Below are positions 16,657-25,971 of a DNA stretch of 52,351 nucleotides, piece by piece (position 1 is the first letter of the stretch; each line of letters opens with the position of its first letter). This stretch comes from Alkaliphilus peptidifermentans DSM 18978 (GTDB taxonomy: Bacteria > Bacillota > Clostridia > Peptostreptococcales > Natronincolaceae). The DNA is taken from assembly GCF_900101495.1 (NCBI RefSeq), contig NZ_FMUS01000032.1, positions 1 through 52,351 on the forward strand. The letters are read 5' to 3'. Position numbers and translations under genes: made by a program. The notes under the pieces are model-generated. The model did no database searches, was not told the DNA's origin, and saw only the letters and a program-made list of their open reading frames with translations.

Positions 16657-17814
16657 TTGAAAAGCTTTAAAGAAGTGACAGAAATTATTCATGGCATAGA
16701 TGCAATACAGTATTTACAAAGATTTAAAGATAAAAGAGCTTGCATTGTCACTGATGCCACAATGATTAAATTAAAGATTGTTGACAATATAGCGGAGATT
16801 TTTGAAAAAAATGGTATGAACTATGAGGTGTTTTCAGAAGTAGAGCCAGACCCTTCCTTTGGAGTGGTCTATAAAGGCTTAAATCATATTATTAAAAACA
16901 AACCACAGGTGCTTATTGCTGTGGGGGGAGGCTCTGCAATAGATGCTGCAAAGGCCATCATGTATTTTTGTATAAAAATTAAAGAAGAGCTAATGGATAC
17001 CCATGAGATACCTAAGCCCTTCTTTGTAGCAATACCAACCACCAGTGGAACGGGCTCTGAAGTTACGGCTTATTCTGTAATAACAGATAAAGAAAAGAAT
17101 ATAAAAATACCCATTATTGATTACTTAATGGTACCAGATGTAGCTATTCTCGATCCAGAATTCACTAAAACTATACCACCACATATTACAGCAGATACTG
17201 GCATCGATATTTTAACCCATTGTGTTGAGGCTTATGTTGCTAAAAATGCCTCGGATTTTACAGATGCTTTAGCAGAAAAATCTACAGCCCAAGTATTTCA
17301 ATATTTACTGACAGCTTATAGAGATGGATATAATATGGAGGCTAGAGAGAAGCTTCATAATGCCTCCTGTATGGCAGGCATTGCCTTTACCAATGCTGGT
17401 TTAGGCATTAATCATAGCATGGCCCATAGCTTAGGAAGCTATTTTAAAATTCCCCATGGTCGGAGTAATGCCATATTAATGCCCTATATTATTGCCTTTA
17501 ATAGCAAAAAAAGAGATAATGAAGGATATAACCATGCAGGAGTTAAATATGCCCAATTGGCAAAGCATATAGGCCTACCTGCTTCAACAGTTGAAATAGG
17601 GGTATTAAGCTTGATTGAGGCTATAAAGGTTATGAAAAAGGTTATGAAGATTCCTGCAACTATAAAAGAAGCAGGTGTAGATCGAGTGAGTTTCATGAAT
17701 GCATTGGAGGAAATCTCCGGCATGTCCTTTAAGGACATCTGCACCAGTGGCAATCCAAAGGAAGTTACAAAAGAAGATATTAGAAACATTTATTTAGAGG
17801 CATATGATGGATAA
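16657..17814 (+). CDS. eutG: EutG, iron-containing alcohol dehydrogenase
   Basis: Reduces acetaldehyde to ethanol and recycles NAD for EutE. It has the group III features: nucleotide motif VGGGSAIDAAKAI, PTTSGTGSEVTAYSVIT, and the iron ligands around DTGIDILTHCVEAYV, NHSMAHSLG and IPHGR. The TTG at 16657, preceded by AGGAAGGTGAT, is chosen over the GTG at 16615 and gives 385 residues, close to family length. It ends the operon before a terminator. Confidence 0.9.
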   Translation: MKSFKEVTEIIHGIDAIQYLQRFKDKRACIVTDATMIKLKIVDNIAEIFEKNGMNYEVFSEVEPDPSFGVVYKGLNHIIKNKPQVLIAVGGGSAIDAAKAIMYFCIKIKEELMDTHEIPKPFFVAIPTTSGTGSEVTAYSVITDKEKNIKIPIIDYLMVPDVAILDPEFTKTIPPHITADTGIDILTHCVEAYVAKNASDFTDALAEKSTAQVFQYLLTAYRDGYNMEAREKLHNASCMAGIAFTNAGLGINHSMAHSLGSYFKIPHGRSNAILMPYIIAFNSKKRDNEGYNHAGVKYAQLAKHIGLPASTVEIGVLSLIEAIKVMKKVMKIPATIKEAGVDRVSFMNALEEISGMSFKDICTSGNPKEVTKEDIRNIYLEAYDG

Positions 17815-17840
17815 AATTTAGTTTATATTTAATTTCTGTT

Positions 17841-17902
17841 ATATAAAAATACCCCTTAAGTTACTATAAAAAGTAATTCAAAATGTAGGGGTGTTTTTAT
17901 AT
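17841..17902 (+). terminator. Terminator of the eut operon
   Basis: AAAAATACCCCT pairs with AGGGGTGTTTTT around a loop of about 30 bases, the 3' arm ending in a T-rich tract. It lies 26 bp after eutG. The rest of the 262-bp gap to 18077 is very A+T rich; it holds a TATAAT at 18043-18048 that may serve the next gene. Confidence 0.7.
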
Positions 17903-18076
17903 TTATAAAAATACCATTAAAATGCCTTTGTAAAATATTATTATTATTTGAAAGGAAAAATCAAAGGAATGTCTAATAAATATAACAAAGGAAAAATATG
18001 GTTATAATAAAATATGACAGGCATATGTCGTGTTACATATTGTATAATATTAAAAAAATGAAGGGGCTGATTAAAA

Positions 18077-18490
18077 ATGATGGAAAATATGCCAACTGAG
18101 GTAGAACTATCTGACCTTTTGGGAGAAAACAGGTTAGAAGTATGGCGTGATATTGTTGATTTTGTAGAAAAAAATTATAACTATGAGACGGTATGGAATA
18201 AATACAAGAAAACAGGCAAGTATGAACTTAAATTTCGAAGGAGTGGAAAAACCCTCTGTTCTTTATATCCCCAAACGGATAGTATTGAAGTGCTTATAGT
18301 ATTTGGAAAAAAGGAACGGGAGAAATTCGAAGCTTCAAGAAATGATTTTTCTGAAGGTATTAATAGTCTATATGATAATACCCATCAGTATCATGATGGT
18401 AAATGGATGTATATAAATTTAAAGGATGAAGAATTAGTTGATGATATAAAAAGGTTAATTATAATAAAAAAAGAGCCAAATAAAAAATAA
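18077..18490 (+). CDS. DUF3788-like protein
   Basis: 137-residue soluble protein of unknown function. The pattern ELKFRRSGKTLCSLYPQTDS followed by VLIVFGKKEREKFE and YHDGKWMYI fits the DUF3788 family. No signal peptide or membrane segment is present. It begins a short cluster of small genes (DUF3788, GNAT, uncharacterised) with no visible link to the BMC loci. Confidence 0.75.
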   Translation: MMENMPTEVELSDLLGENRLEVWRDIVDFVEKNYNYETVWNKYKKTGKYELKFRRSGKTLCSLYPQTDSIEVLIVFGKKEREKFEASRNDFSEGINSLYDNTHQYHDGKWMYINLKDEELVDDIKRLIIIKKEPNKK

Positions 18491-18514
18491 TTAATATACA
18501 AAAGGGTGGAGAAA

Positions 18515-19048
18515 ATGAATATAAAACTGGAGGAATTTTCGAGGGAAAATATAAAGCAATTAATATCATGGGTTCCTGATGAAAAACTTTTAATGCAATT
18601 TGCAGGACCTGCCTATGTTTATCCATTAACTGAAGAACAATTATTGGAAGACATCCGTAAAATGAAGGAAACTGGTGAAATATTAATGTTTAAAGCAATA
18701 TATGAAGAAACCAATTTAATTATTGGACATATACAATTACTTAGAATAGATAAAATAAATAAAATTGCTACCCTTGGTAGGGTTCTAATAGGAGAAGAAG
18801 CTGCGAGGGGGAAAGGGTTAGGTACAATAGTAGTAAAGAAAGCACTTAATTATGCCTTTAATAATATGAATTTAGATGTAATTCGGTTAAACGTGTTTGA
18901 TTTTAATAACAGAGCCATAAAGTGTTATAAAATGATGGGTTTTAAAATAGTTAAAACCACAGAAAACTGTGTAACAGTGAATGGCACAGGCTGGAGTGGA
19001 TATACTATGGAGATCTCTAAAGAAGAGTTCTATGGCAAAACAAAGTGA
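18515..19048 (+). CDS. GNAT family N-acetyltransferase
   Basis: 177-residue acetyl-CoA-dependent acetyltransferase of the RimJ/RimL type. The acetyl-CoA binding motif appears as RGKGLGTIVVKKAL, and the C-terminal segment LNVFDFNNRAIKCYKMMGF is typical. Substrate is unknown. The ATG at 18515 is well spaced from AAAGGGTGG; the GTG at 18506 lies inside that site. It follows the DUF3788 gene by 24 bp. Confidence 0.85.
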   Translation: MNIKLEEFSRENIKQLISWVPDEKLLMQFAGPAYVYPLTEEQLLEDIRKMKETGEILMFKAIYEETNLIIGHIQLLRIDKINKIATLGRVLIGEEAARGKGLGTIVVKKALNYAFNNMNLDVIRLNVFDFNNRAIKCYKMMGFKIVKTTENCVTVNGTGWSGYTMEISKEEFYGKTK

Positions 19049-19121
19049 AGGAATGGTTGATTTAAAAGTAAAACAGAGATATACTACTTAAATAGAGTAA
19101 GATTTACAAAGGAGTGGGACT

Positions 19122-19661
19122 ATGGTAAAAAGAATAAAAACCAAATTAGATGTCATTGAAGGTATGCTTTATTACTGGCAAGCAACCAGTGAAAGAGAAA
19201 AGGTGGGAGAAACCTACTTAAATAGTCTAGCAAACCAGCCAGAAATGAATTATATTTATGATGATGAATTTAATAGAGAATCTGTAAGAAGAGCTTTAAG
19301 TGCCATATCAAACAGAGAAATATTTCATAGTGAAAACAAAAAAGAGAGAATCTTTTGGAATAACAATATGTGGATGATGGAGGATTTAGACTACACTAAA
19401 ACGATGGTAGCTCCACTTAAAACCTTAAACCTAGACCTGCTTGTTGAAAAGTTAAATAGTAAAAGTATTGATTCTCATATTGAGGAGCTTGAAGTAATAT
19501 TTATTCCGGGTCATGCTGATGAATATAAAATTACTGATGATAAATTAATTATTAATTTCTTTAGAGTTAAACCTGATTTGTATGAAGATGACAAAGTGAC
19601 AATTGGAGATAAGCCTATTATAGATTACATAGAAGAAAAACTTAATGAATTGATTAAATGA
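19122..19661 (+). CDS. Uncharacterised protein (TDE2712-like)
   Basis: 179-residue soluble protein rich in charged residues. The N-terminal half is helical (LDVIEGMLYYWQATSEREKV) with two tryptophan-rich spots (WNNNMWMMEDLDY); the C-terminal half alternates strands. It recalls a small family labelled TDE2712 in public annotation, a memory I cannot check here. No function can be assigned. RBS AAGGAG precedes the ATG and a strong terminator follows. Confidence 0.65.
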   Translation: MVKRIKTKLDVIEGMLYYWQATSEREKVGETYLNSLANQPEMNYIYDDEFNRESVRRALSAISNREIFHSENKKERIFWNNNMWMMEDLDYTKTMVAPLKTLNLDLLVEKLNSKSIDSHIEELEVIFIPGHADEYKITDDKLIINFFRVKPDLYEDDKVTIGDKPIIDYIEEKLNELIK

Positions 19662-19663
19662 AA

Positions 19664-19686
19664 GAGACGAGCCACTCGTCTCTTTT
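19664..19686 (+). terminator. Intrinsic terminator
   Basis: A perfect 8-bp stem GAGACGAG / CTCGTCTC with loop CCA is followed by TTTT. It separates the small-gene cluster from the purine/folate locus. Confidence 0.9.
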
Positions 19687-19773
19687 GTATATATTCTACA
19701 TAGACTGAAAAACATGGTGTGTGTTAAATTATTCTAAATGCACTTATTAAAAATATGAGTAGGAGGCGAAGGC

Positions 19774-20412
19774 ATGTTATTGGTAGATCAATCTGTAAAA
19801 GCTTTTATAGAGGTTGTAGAGAGTAATGAGCCAACACCAGGAGGAGGAAGTGTTTCAGCACTGGCGGGTAGCTTGGGTGCAGCCTTAACTGCAATGGTGG
19901 GCAATTTAACCATCGGGAGAAAGGCCTTTAATGAACTGGAAACTCAGCAGCAAAAAGAAATTGAAGATAATTTCAATTTGGCTAGAGATTTAAAAGGAAA
20001 ACTAAACATATTAATTGATGAAGATACTAAGGCCTTTAATGGAGTAATGGCAGCCTTTAAACTTCCAAAAGAAACTGAGGAAGAGAAAAAAGCAAGAAGA
20101 GAAGCTATTGAAAAAGCAACCATTGAAGCTATGGAAATTCCTTTAGCAGCTGCAAAGGAATGCTTAAAGGTATTACAATGTCAAAAAACATTTGCACTAT
20201 ATGGAAATGTTAATGCTATTACTGATATTGGTGTTGGAGCCCTTATGGCCTATAGTGGTTTGGAGGGAGCTCTGTTTAATGTTAGAATTAACCTTCAAGG
20301 CTTAAAGGATGAAGCGTATGCTGCAGAAATAAAGAATACCTGTGATACCATACTTAAACAAGGTACTCAGCTAAAGGATGAAGTTATAGAAATTGTATAT
20401 ACGAAGCTATAG
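19774..20412 (+). CDS. fchA: Formiminotetrahydrofolate cyclodeaminase
   Basis: Converts 5-formimino-THF to 5,10-methenyl-THF and ammonia. The 212-residue all-helical protein shows the family signature EPTPGGGSVSALAGSLGAAL near the N-terminus and NVNAITDIGVGALMAYSGLEGALFN (positions about 147-171, key residues N, D and G) near the end. In purine- and histidine-fermenting clostridia it works with a formiminotransferase, found here at 25044. It is transcribed alone, with its own terminator, ahead of the PucR-type regulator. Confidence 0.93.
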   Translation: MLLVDQSVKAFIEVVESNEPTPGGGSVSALAGSLGAALTAMVGNLTIGRKAFNELETQQQKEIEDNFNLARDLKGKLNILIDEDTKAFNGVMAAFKLPKETEEEKKARREAIEKATIEAMEIPLAAAKECLKVLQCQKTFALYGNVNAITDIGVGALMAYSGLEGALFNVRINLQGLKDEAYAAEIKNTCDTILKQGTQLKDEVIEIVYTKL

Positions 20413-20435
20413 AGGTTAAATACAAAATAAACTGA

Positions 20436-20467
20436 GAATCTTGATTAATATATTCAAGATTCTTTTT
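20436..20467 (+). terminator. Terminator of fchA
   Basis: A 9-bp perfect stem GAATCTTGA / TCAAGATTC with a 9-base loop precedes TTTTT. The following 160 bases up to the PucR-type gene are A+T rich with no further structure recognised. Confidence 0.9.
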
Positions 20468-20630
20468 GAATTAATGAAAATATGATGTCTTTAAATTATA
20501 TTGTTAAAAAAACTAAATAATTAAAGGATTTTAGAAAATAATACTGAATATTTAATGTGTAACTATCAAATAATCTTAGTTAATTGTATATATTTTACAA
20601 GGTCAAGAGCCTATAGGGAGCTGGGTTTAG

Positions 20631-22286
20631 ATGATTAGACAAAACGGAATTACTATTGATGAGGCTATTAAGCTTAAAAGTATGAAAAACTGCAAATTGA
20701 TAGCAGGACACAGAGGGATATATAATACCATTTCAAAGGTTAACATTACAGCAGACCCTGATTTTGTTGATTGGGTTGATGCTGGTGAGCTTCTGATGAC
20801 AACTGCCTATTCATTTAAAAATGAAAAGCTACAGGTGCAAAAAGATTTAATTACAGAATGCTCTCGCAAAGGGTTGGCAGGCATTGGTATTAAAATATAT
20901 CCATATTTAGATGCTTTACCGGAAGAAATAATTAATTTAGCTAATGAACTGAACTTTCCTATTATTGATATTTACCATGAAACCCCCTTGTCAGATATTA
21001 TGACATCAATATTTAAGGAAATCTTTAATAAGCAAGCATCGCTCCTTCAAAGAATAGAAACTGTTCATGAACAATTAATGAATGTAGTTCTAAGTGGTGG
21101 AGATATTCATGATATTGTTAGGGTGGTCTATGAGAACCTTCAAAATCCAATACTTGTAAAAATAGAATATACAAATCAAGCTTTTATGGGACTTGAAGAA
21201 TTAGCTGAAGATACGAGAATAGGACTTTTGAATAATTATCGTCGCTTTTATGACGGTATAGAAAACAAAATAAGAGAAAAAAAATTTAATGAAACAGTAG
21301 AATTAATTAATGGTAAGCATGTAAGACGTATGGTAATGCCTATTATAGTAAAAAACAATGTCTACGGGCATATTTTTTCATGGGCTTTAAAAACGCCCCT
21401 GGGTGGTTTCGATTTATCTGTTTTAGAAACTGCATCAACTACCATAGCCTTGGAGGTTTTGAAGCAGCTATCGGTTAGGGATGTTGAAAATAGGCATCGT
21501 TCTGAGTTTATGGAGGATCTATTATCCTTAGATTTAAATAGAAAAAGTAAAGCGATAGAAAAGGCACCGGTTTTTAAATTGCTGATGGATCAACAGTTTA
21601 AAATGATAGTAGTTCAGATAGAGAATCAAAAAGACAAAATGGCTGACGACTTGCTACAAAAAATTGCACTTTTAAATCATGATGCTGAAGGATTGGTGGA
21701 AGAGTTAAACCTTAAGGCTTTTATAGTAAGCAAAACTGATAGTCTATACATTTTATTTTCCTTTTCTAAAGAGTTGGATAATGACCATATAATTAAAACC
21801 TTCTGTGACCATTTAGAAAAGTATTTATGTCGCAGATTAAAGGATGGAGATTATAAAATTGGAATAGGACGCTCATATAATGGTTTATCAGATGTTTACA
21901 AGAGCTATATTGATGCTGTTAAAGCAATATCAAGTGGGGATCTTATAGGTAATAATAACGTAGTATATTTTGAACAACTTGGAATCTATAAAATACTGTG
22001 TCAGGATTATCTTCGAGAAGAGCTTGAGAAGTTCTATGATGTAACTATTTCTAGTCTTGTAGAATATGATCAAAAAAAATCTACTGAATTAGTCAAAACT
22101 CTTGAGGTATACTTCACTAATAATGGTAATCTGAAAAAATTATCTGAAGAGCTATATACCCACTATAATACTACTTTATATAGAATACAAAGGATTCAAA
22201 GTATCACAGGAATGAGTTTAGACAACCATAAGGATAGACTTAATCTTGAAATGGCATTGAAAATCAAAAAATTGCTAAAGAAATAG
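20631..22286 (+). CDS. PucR-family transcriptional regulator
   Basis: 551-residue activator-type regulator. Residues 1-125 match the PucR N-terminal (purine catabolism regulator) domain, starting GITIDEAIKLKSMKNCKLIA and including DWVDAGELLMTTAYSF. The middle has a GGDEF-like/CdaR-type region. The C-terminus is a PucR helix-turn-helix (LSEELYTHYNTTLYRIQRIQ). In bacilli PucR controls purine catabolism, so this is the likely regulator of the surrounding purine locus. Its binding sites are not obvious by eye. Confidence 0.88.
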   Translation: MIRQNGITIDEAIKLKSMKNCKLIAGHRGIYNTISKVNITADPDFVDWVDAGELLMTTAYSFKNEKLQVQKDLITECSRKGLAGIGIKIYPYLDALPEEIINLANELNFPIIDIYHETPLSDIMTSIFKEIFNKQASLLQRIETVHEQLMNVVLSGGDIHDIVRVVYENLQNPILVKIEYTNQAFMGLEELAEDTRIGLLNNYRRFYDGIENKIREKKFNETVELINGKHVRRMVMPIIVKNNVYGHIFSWALKTPLGGFDLSVLETASTTIALEVLKQLSVRDVENRHRSEFMEDLLSLDLNRKSKAIEKAPVFKLLMDQQFKMIVVQIENQKDKMADDLLQKIALLNHDAEGLVEELNLKAFIVSKTDSLYILFSFSKELDNDHIIKTFCDHLEKYLCRRLKDGDYKIGIGRSYNGLSDVYKSYIDAVKAISSGDLIGNNNVVYFEQLGIYKILCQDYLREELEKFYDVTISSLVEYDQKKSTELVKTLEVYFTNNGNLKKLSEELYTHYNTTLYRIQRIQSITGMSLDNHKDRLNLEMALKIKKLLKK

Positions 22287-22313
22287 CCCTTACCTAATCT
22301 AGGTAAGGGCTTT
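22286..22313. terminator. Bidirectional terminator between convergent genes
   Basis: The 11-bp perfect stem GCCCTTACCTA / TAGGTAAGGGC with loop ATC has TTT on one side and AAA on the other. It lies between the convergent PucR-type gene and the cyclase-family gene and can serve both. Confidence 0.85.
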
Positions 22314-22323
22314 AAAATAATAT

Positions 22324-23016
22324 TTACTCCTCCAGTAATGCTACTGCTCTAATCGGTGACCCAGATCCATCGCGAATTTTTAAAGGAAGGCCAAAGTAAA
22401 GAAACCTTTTATTCACAACAAGGTGTAAGTTACAAAGATTCTCTGTATTTGTTATATCGTATTCCCCACAAACTAAATGTCCAGAAAAGTCAAGGTCATC
22501 TGGGTGATCAATTGCAGGAGCATCTACACCAATATTTATAACACCTGCCTCTGCCAGCCACTTGGCGGCTTCGTAGCTTAATCCACTATAGGTGGTTTGC
22601 CATTTATCAGTCCCAAAGTGCCGATCATAATGACCGGTATACATAAGGAGGATGTCTCCCTTTTCGATAGATAGTCCGGATTTTGCAAGAGCTGAAGATA
22701 AATCCTTTGGCTCTATGTAACGAGTTGGGGGGATATGGGATAAATCAATGCAAATTGCACTTCCCCAAAAATACTCCAGGGGCATTTTTTCAATGGTTGC
22801 TCCGGAGGGCTTATACTCCCATACTGCATCACAGTGGGTACCACCGTGCTCACTTATAAGTAGATTTCTTGCAGAGAATCCTAATTTTTTGCTACCAGTT
22901 GCCTTCATGTTATCTTCATGGGTCATATTTGTCATAATAAAGGTTGGCTGGTGCATAGGGAATACTGACATTCCTTGAAAAATTTCTTGTGATAAATCAA
23001 TTAATCGTAAAGTCAT
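22324..23016 (-). CDS. Cyclase-family metal-dependent hydrolase (possible imidazolonase)
   Basis: 230-residue protein of the cyclase/kynurenine-formamidase family (PF04199 type). The metal-site motif reads SEHGGTHCDAVWEY, where the family has HxGTHxDxxxH, and IDLSHI and GVDAPAIDHPDD are typical. Family members hydrolyse amides and lactams; isatin hydrolase opens a cyclic amide. In this purine context it is a candidate for 4-imidazolone ring opening (inference). The second ATG (23016) is better spaced from AAAGGAG than the first (23022). It is the only minus-strand gene of the locus. Confidence 0.8.
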   Translation of the reverse strand: MTLRLIDLSQEIFQGMSVFPMHQPTFIMTNMTHEDNMKATGSKKLGFSARNLLISEHGGTHCDAVWEYKPSGATIEKMPLEYFWGSAICIDLSHIPPTRYIEPKDLSSALAKSGLSIEKGDILLMYTGHYDRHFGTDKWQTTYSGLSYEAAKWLAEAGVINIGVDAPAIDHPDDLDFSGHLVCGEYDITNTENLCNLHLVVNKRFLYFGLPLKIRDGSGSPIRAVALLEE

Positions 23017-23022
23017 TGTCAT

Positions 23023-23408
23023 TCTCCTTTCTCAATTTGAATTGCGTTGGGATAAGGAATTCAAAAAATAAAAGAGAAGATTCAAGGCGATAATAAGTTA
23101 ATTATACAATTTTTTTTATAAAATGCCTACATCATATAGCATTAAATTTTAGTTTTCTACAAAACTCAGTAAAAGATACTAACTATATAAATGATGTTAT
23201 TACAAGTGCTTGAGGACATTTGTCGAAAAACACACTGAAGATATTCTGTAATTTTATATATATTATACAAAACAAATGCAATACCAAGCTCTACATATTA
23301 AGAATATTCATATAAAAACTACAAAGAAATTTAGTGGTTTTTATGTTACCTTAAAGTAAGAGGCAAAAAAAGATATATATTAGCTTCTTGGGATAAGGAG
23401 GAAGGGAT
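23023..23408. other. Divergent intergenic region, 386 bp
   Basis: A+T-rich non-coding stretch between the leftward cyclase gene and the rightward chemoreceptor gene, so it must hold both promoters. A stem (ATAAAAACTAC / GTGGTTTTTAT, 23312-23344) is the only clear secondary structure. GGGATAAGGA occurs at both edges (about 23048 and 23391). I see no ORF, riboswitch or repeat copy. Binding sites for the PucR-type regulator could be here, but none can be named. Confidence 0.4.
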
Positions 23409-24989
23409 TTGGAAATACAGGGGAAGAAGGTACCAGTAACAATTTTCATCCTATTTATCATCTTTGCAATTATTCAAACAGTGTTTGCAAATTACGTATC
23501 GGGAATCATATTAATAGTTGTAAATATGATACTATTGCCAGCAATTGCTACATTTATTTTGTTTAAGACTTACTATAGGCCATTGAAAAAAATACTGGAA
23601 TGTATTAACCGAATTAATGAAAACGATTTGATGTTTGAAGTGTATTCTAATGAGCCGGGCTGGTGTGGGGTCATATTGAAACAGATTGAAGAAATGGTAT
23701 CTAATCAAAAAAAGAATTTTAGGCAGGAGGTTAACACTTCAACAGAAATAGCTGAAGTTAGTCGCCAATTAAATGAAGTTTCCGCTGAATCAACAGAAAC
23801 CATGACAAGCATAGCTGTATCTACAGAAATAACTTGTAGAAAAGGTGAAGAGCAATTTGAAATGCTGAACGATATTGCAAAAGAGAACAATGAAATGATT
23901 AAAACTCTAGATTATGTAAGCTTGGAGATGGATAATACTACTAAGTTTACGGGTGACACCATCAGGGAGGCCCAAAGAGGAATAGACGCTACTGGTGCCA
24001 TTAAAGAAAAGATGAAGGAAATAAAGGATGTTGTGGAAGCAACGGCAAAGCAAGTGGAAAAATTAAAAAATGATTCATATAAAATGGAAGGTATGATGGA
24101 TTTAATAAATTCCATAACAGAACAAACTAATCTATTAGCTCTAAATGCATCAATAGAAGCAGCTAGAGCAGGAGAGCATGGAAAAAGCTTTGCGGTAGTA
24201 GCACAGGAAGTTTCGAAGCTTTCTCAAGGAACGAGAGAGGTTTCTAAGGAAATTGAGGAAGTGTTATTTAATCTAAAAATTGAGATCGAAGGAATTGGAG
24301 ATTGGATGAAGCAGGAAAAGCTACAGGTGGATGAAAGCTATAAACTCATTGAACATACAGTAGAAGATTTTTACAAGGTAAACAGTGCACTGCAATTAAG
24401 TATAGATAAAATAGAAAATATGAATCAAAATATTGGAAAGGTTAATGCTAAAGGTAAAAATATAGGGTCCAATATTCAAGAAGCTACAATGTTTTCTAAG
24501 GAAATATCGGCCCAAATGCAGCAATCTACAGCAGAAGTGTTGCTTCAAAACCAAAGACTTGTTAATCTTCAAGAAATCACAAATACACTTTATGAAAATG
24601 CTGATCAAATGCAGCAGAACGTAACAAGCATGGTGATGGAGGGTAAAATGCTACAGGCTGTTGACTATATACAAAATGATACTAAGAATAAAGCTATAGA
24701 TAAACAACAGGTTGCTAGGCTCTTAGATGAAACAGGAATGGATGCAATATATATTACCGATAAAATGGGTGTTGTGAAGCATTGTAATGAAGAAAGTTCA
24801 ATAGGACTTGATTTATATAAAGTGGACCCCAGCTTTATTGCTCTAAGAGAAAGAAAGGTAACGAAGGTTACAACACCTGTTAAAAAAAGAGTTGAGGATA
24901 ATAAGTTGTTTAAATTTTTAGCAACAATCGATGAGAATGGTATTATATACCAGGTTGGATTATCCATCGATACATTACTGAAGTTTTAA
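23409..24989 (+). CDS. Methyl-accepting chemotaxis-type receptor with C-terminal sensor
   Basis: 526-residue receptor. Two hydrophobic segments (about 8-28 and 31-52) leave almost no extracellular domain. A HAMP-like stretch is followed by the MCP signalling hairpin ([20 protein letters not shown], then [15 protein letters not shown]). After about residue 415, a PAS-like C-terminal domain follows ([19 protein letters not shown]). Ligand sensing is therefore probably cytoplasmic. Located beside purine genes, it may steer the cell by purine-derived signals (inference). TTG start with RBS AAGGAGGAAGG. Confidence 0.85.
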   Translation: MEIQGKKVPVTIFILFIIFAIIQTVFANYVSGIILIVVNMILLPAIATFILFKTYYRPLKKILECINRINENDLMFEVYSNEPGWCGVILKQIEEMVSNQKKNFRQEVNTSTEIAEVSRQLNEVSAESTETMTSIAVSTEITCRKGEEQFEMLNDIAKENNEMIKTLDYVSLEMDNTTKFTGDTIREAQRGIDATGAIKEKMKEIKDVVEATAKQVEKLKNDSYKMEGMMDLINSITEQTNLLALNASIEAARAGEHGKSFAVVAQEVSKLSQGTREVSKEIEEVLFNLKIEIEGIGDWMKQEKLQVDESYKLIEHTVEDFYKVNSALQLSIDKIENMNQNIGKVNAKGKNIGSNIQEATMFSKEISAQMQQSTAEVLLQNQRLVNLQEITNTLYENADQMQQNVTSMVMEGKMLQAVDYIQNDTKNKAIDKQQVARLLDETGMDAIYITDKMGVVKHCNEESSIGLDLYKVDPSFIALRERKVTKVTTPVKKRVEDNKLFKFLATIDENGIIYQVGLSIDTLLKF

Positions 24990-25043
24990 TTTTGTAAGAG
25001 TAATCTCTTCAAATATATATATAAAATAAGGAGGTTAGGTATT

Positions 25044-25949
25044 ATGACAGAAAAGCAATATGTGTTAGCGGTACCAAATTTTAGTGATGGAAGAAGAAAA
25101 GAGGTTATAGAAGCAATAGTTGAACCATTAAGGAATGTAGAGGGAGTTAGCCTTGTAAGCTATGAGCCCGAACATGATTTCAACAGAACTGTTGTAACAG
25201 TTATTGGCGAACCAACACCATTAAAGGAAGCTTTACTTAATATGGCTCAAAAGAGCTACGAGCTAATCAATATGGAGGAGCAACAAGGTACTCATCCACG
25301 AATTGGGGCTCAAGATACCATACCTTTATTCCCATTTAAAAACATAACAATTGAAGAGTGTGTAAAATTAGCTGAAGAAATTGGTGAAGAGGTATACAAA
25401 AGATTTGAAGTTCCTGTATTTTTTTCAGGTCAAAATTCACGCAATGAAGATAGAAAGGCCCTTTCATTTATTCGTAAAGGACAATATGAAGGCTTAAAGG
25501 AAGTTGCCCATACAGATGAAAGAAAACCAGATGTAGGACCAGCTGCACTGCATCCAACTGCAGGAGCTACAATTGTAAGTGCAGATTTAGAAGGCTTAAC
25601 TGCCTATAACGTATTTTTAGCAACAGAAGACTTAAGTATTGCTAAAAATATAGCTAAGGGAGTAAGAGGTCCTAGTGGTGGATTTTCAACAGTTAGAGCT
25701 GTAGGCATTAAGTTTCCTGAAAGAGAAGGTGTTGTAGTTTCTATGAATATGTTTGATTGTGGAGCTACACCTTTATATAGGGCTTTTAATTTTGTTAAAC
25801 AAGAGGCTGCCAGATATGGTGTAGCAGTTACTGGATCAGAAATTGTTGGACCAGTAAAGCTTGATTATCTTTTAAATTCTTTAGAGTATTATCTTGGACT
25901 AGAAAACTTTAGAAAAGAGCAAATACTAGAAACTCATTTGATGAAATAA
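25044..25949 (+). CDS. ftcD: Formiminotransferase (glutamate/glycine type)
   Basis: Transfers the formimino group to tetrahydrofolate. The 301-residue protein corresponds to the N-terminal (formiminotransferase) half of FTCD, with VPNFSDGRRKEVIEAI at the start and the active-site region GTHPRIGAQDTIPLFP. In clostridial purine fermentation the donor is formiminoglycine, giving glycine and 5-formimino-THF; the histidine pathway uses formiminoglutamate. No hut genes are present, and the neighbours favour the glycine reaction (inference). It precedes fhs by 22 bp. Confidence 0.9.
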   Translation: MTEKQYVLAVPNFSDGRRKEVIEAIVEPLRNVEGVSLVSYEPEHDFNRTVVTVIGEPTPLKEALLNMAQKSYELINMEEQQGTHPRIGAQDTIPLFPFKNITIEECVKLAEEIGEEVYKRFEVPVFFSGQNSRNEDRKALSFIRKGQYEGLKEVAHTDERKPDVGPAALHPTAGATIVSADLEGLTAYNVFLATEDLSIAKNIAKGVRGPSGGFSTVRAVGIKFPEREGVVVSMNMFDCGATPLYRAFNFVKQEAARYGVAVTGSEIVGPVKLDYLLNSLEYYLGLENFRKEQILETHLMK

Positions 25950-25971
25950 CACTTAGGGGGTAGTGCAGCAT

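Noticed and set aside
25044-25949. Histidine degradation (hut) locus
   Set aside because: FtcD and FchA also serve histidine breakdown, but no histidase, urocanase or clear imidazolonepropionase is present.
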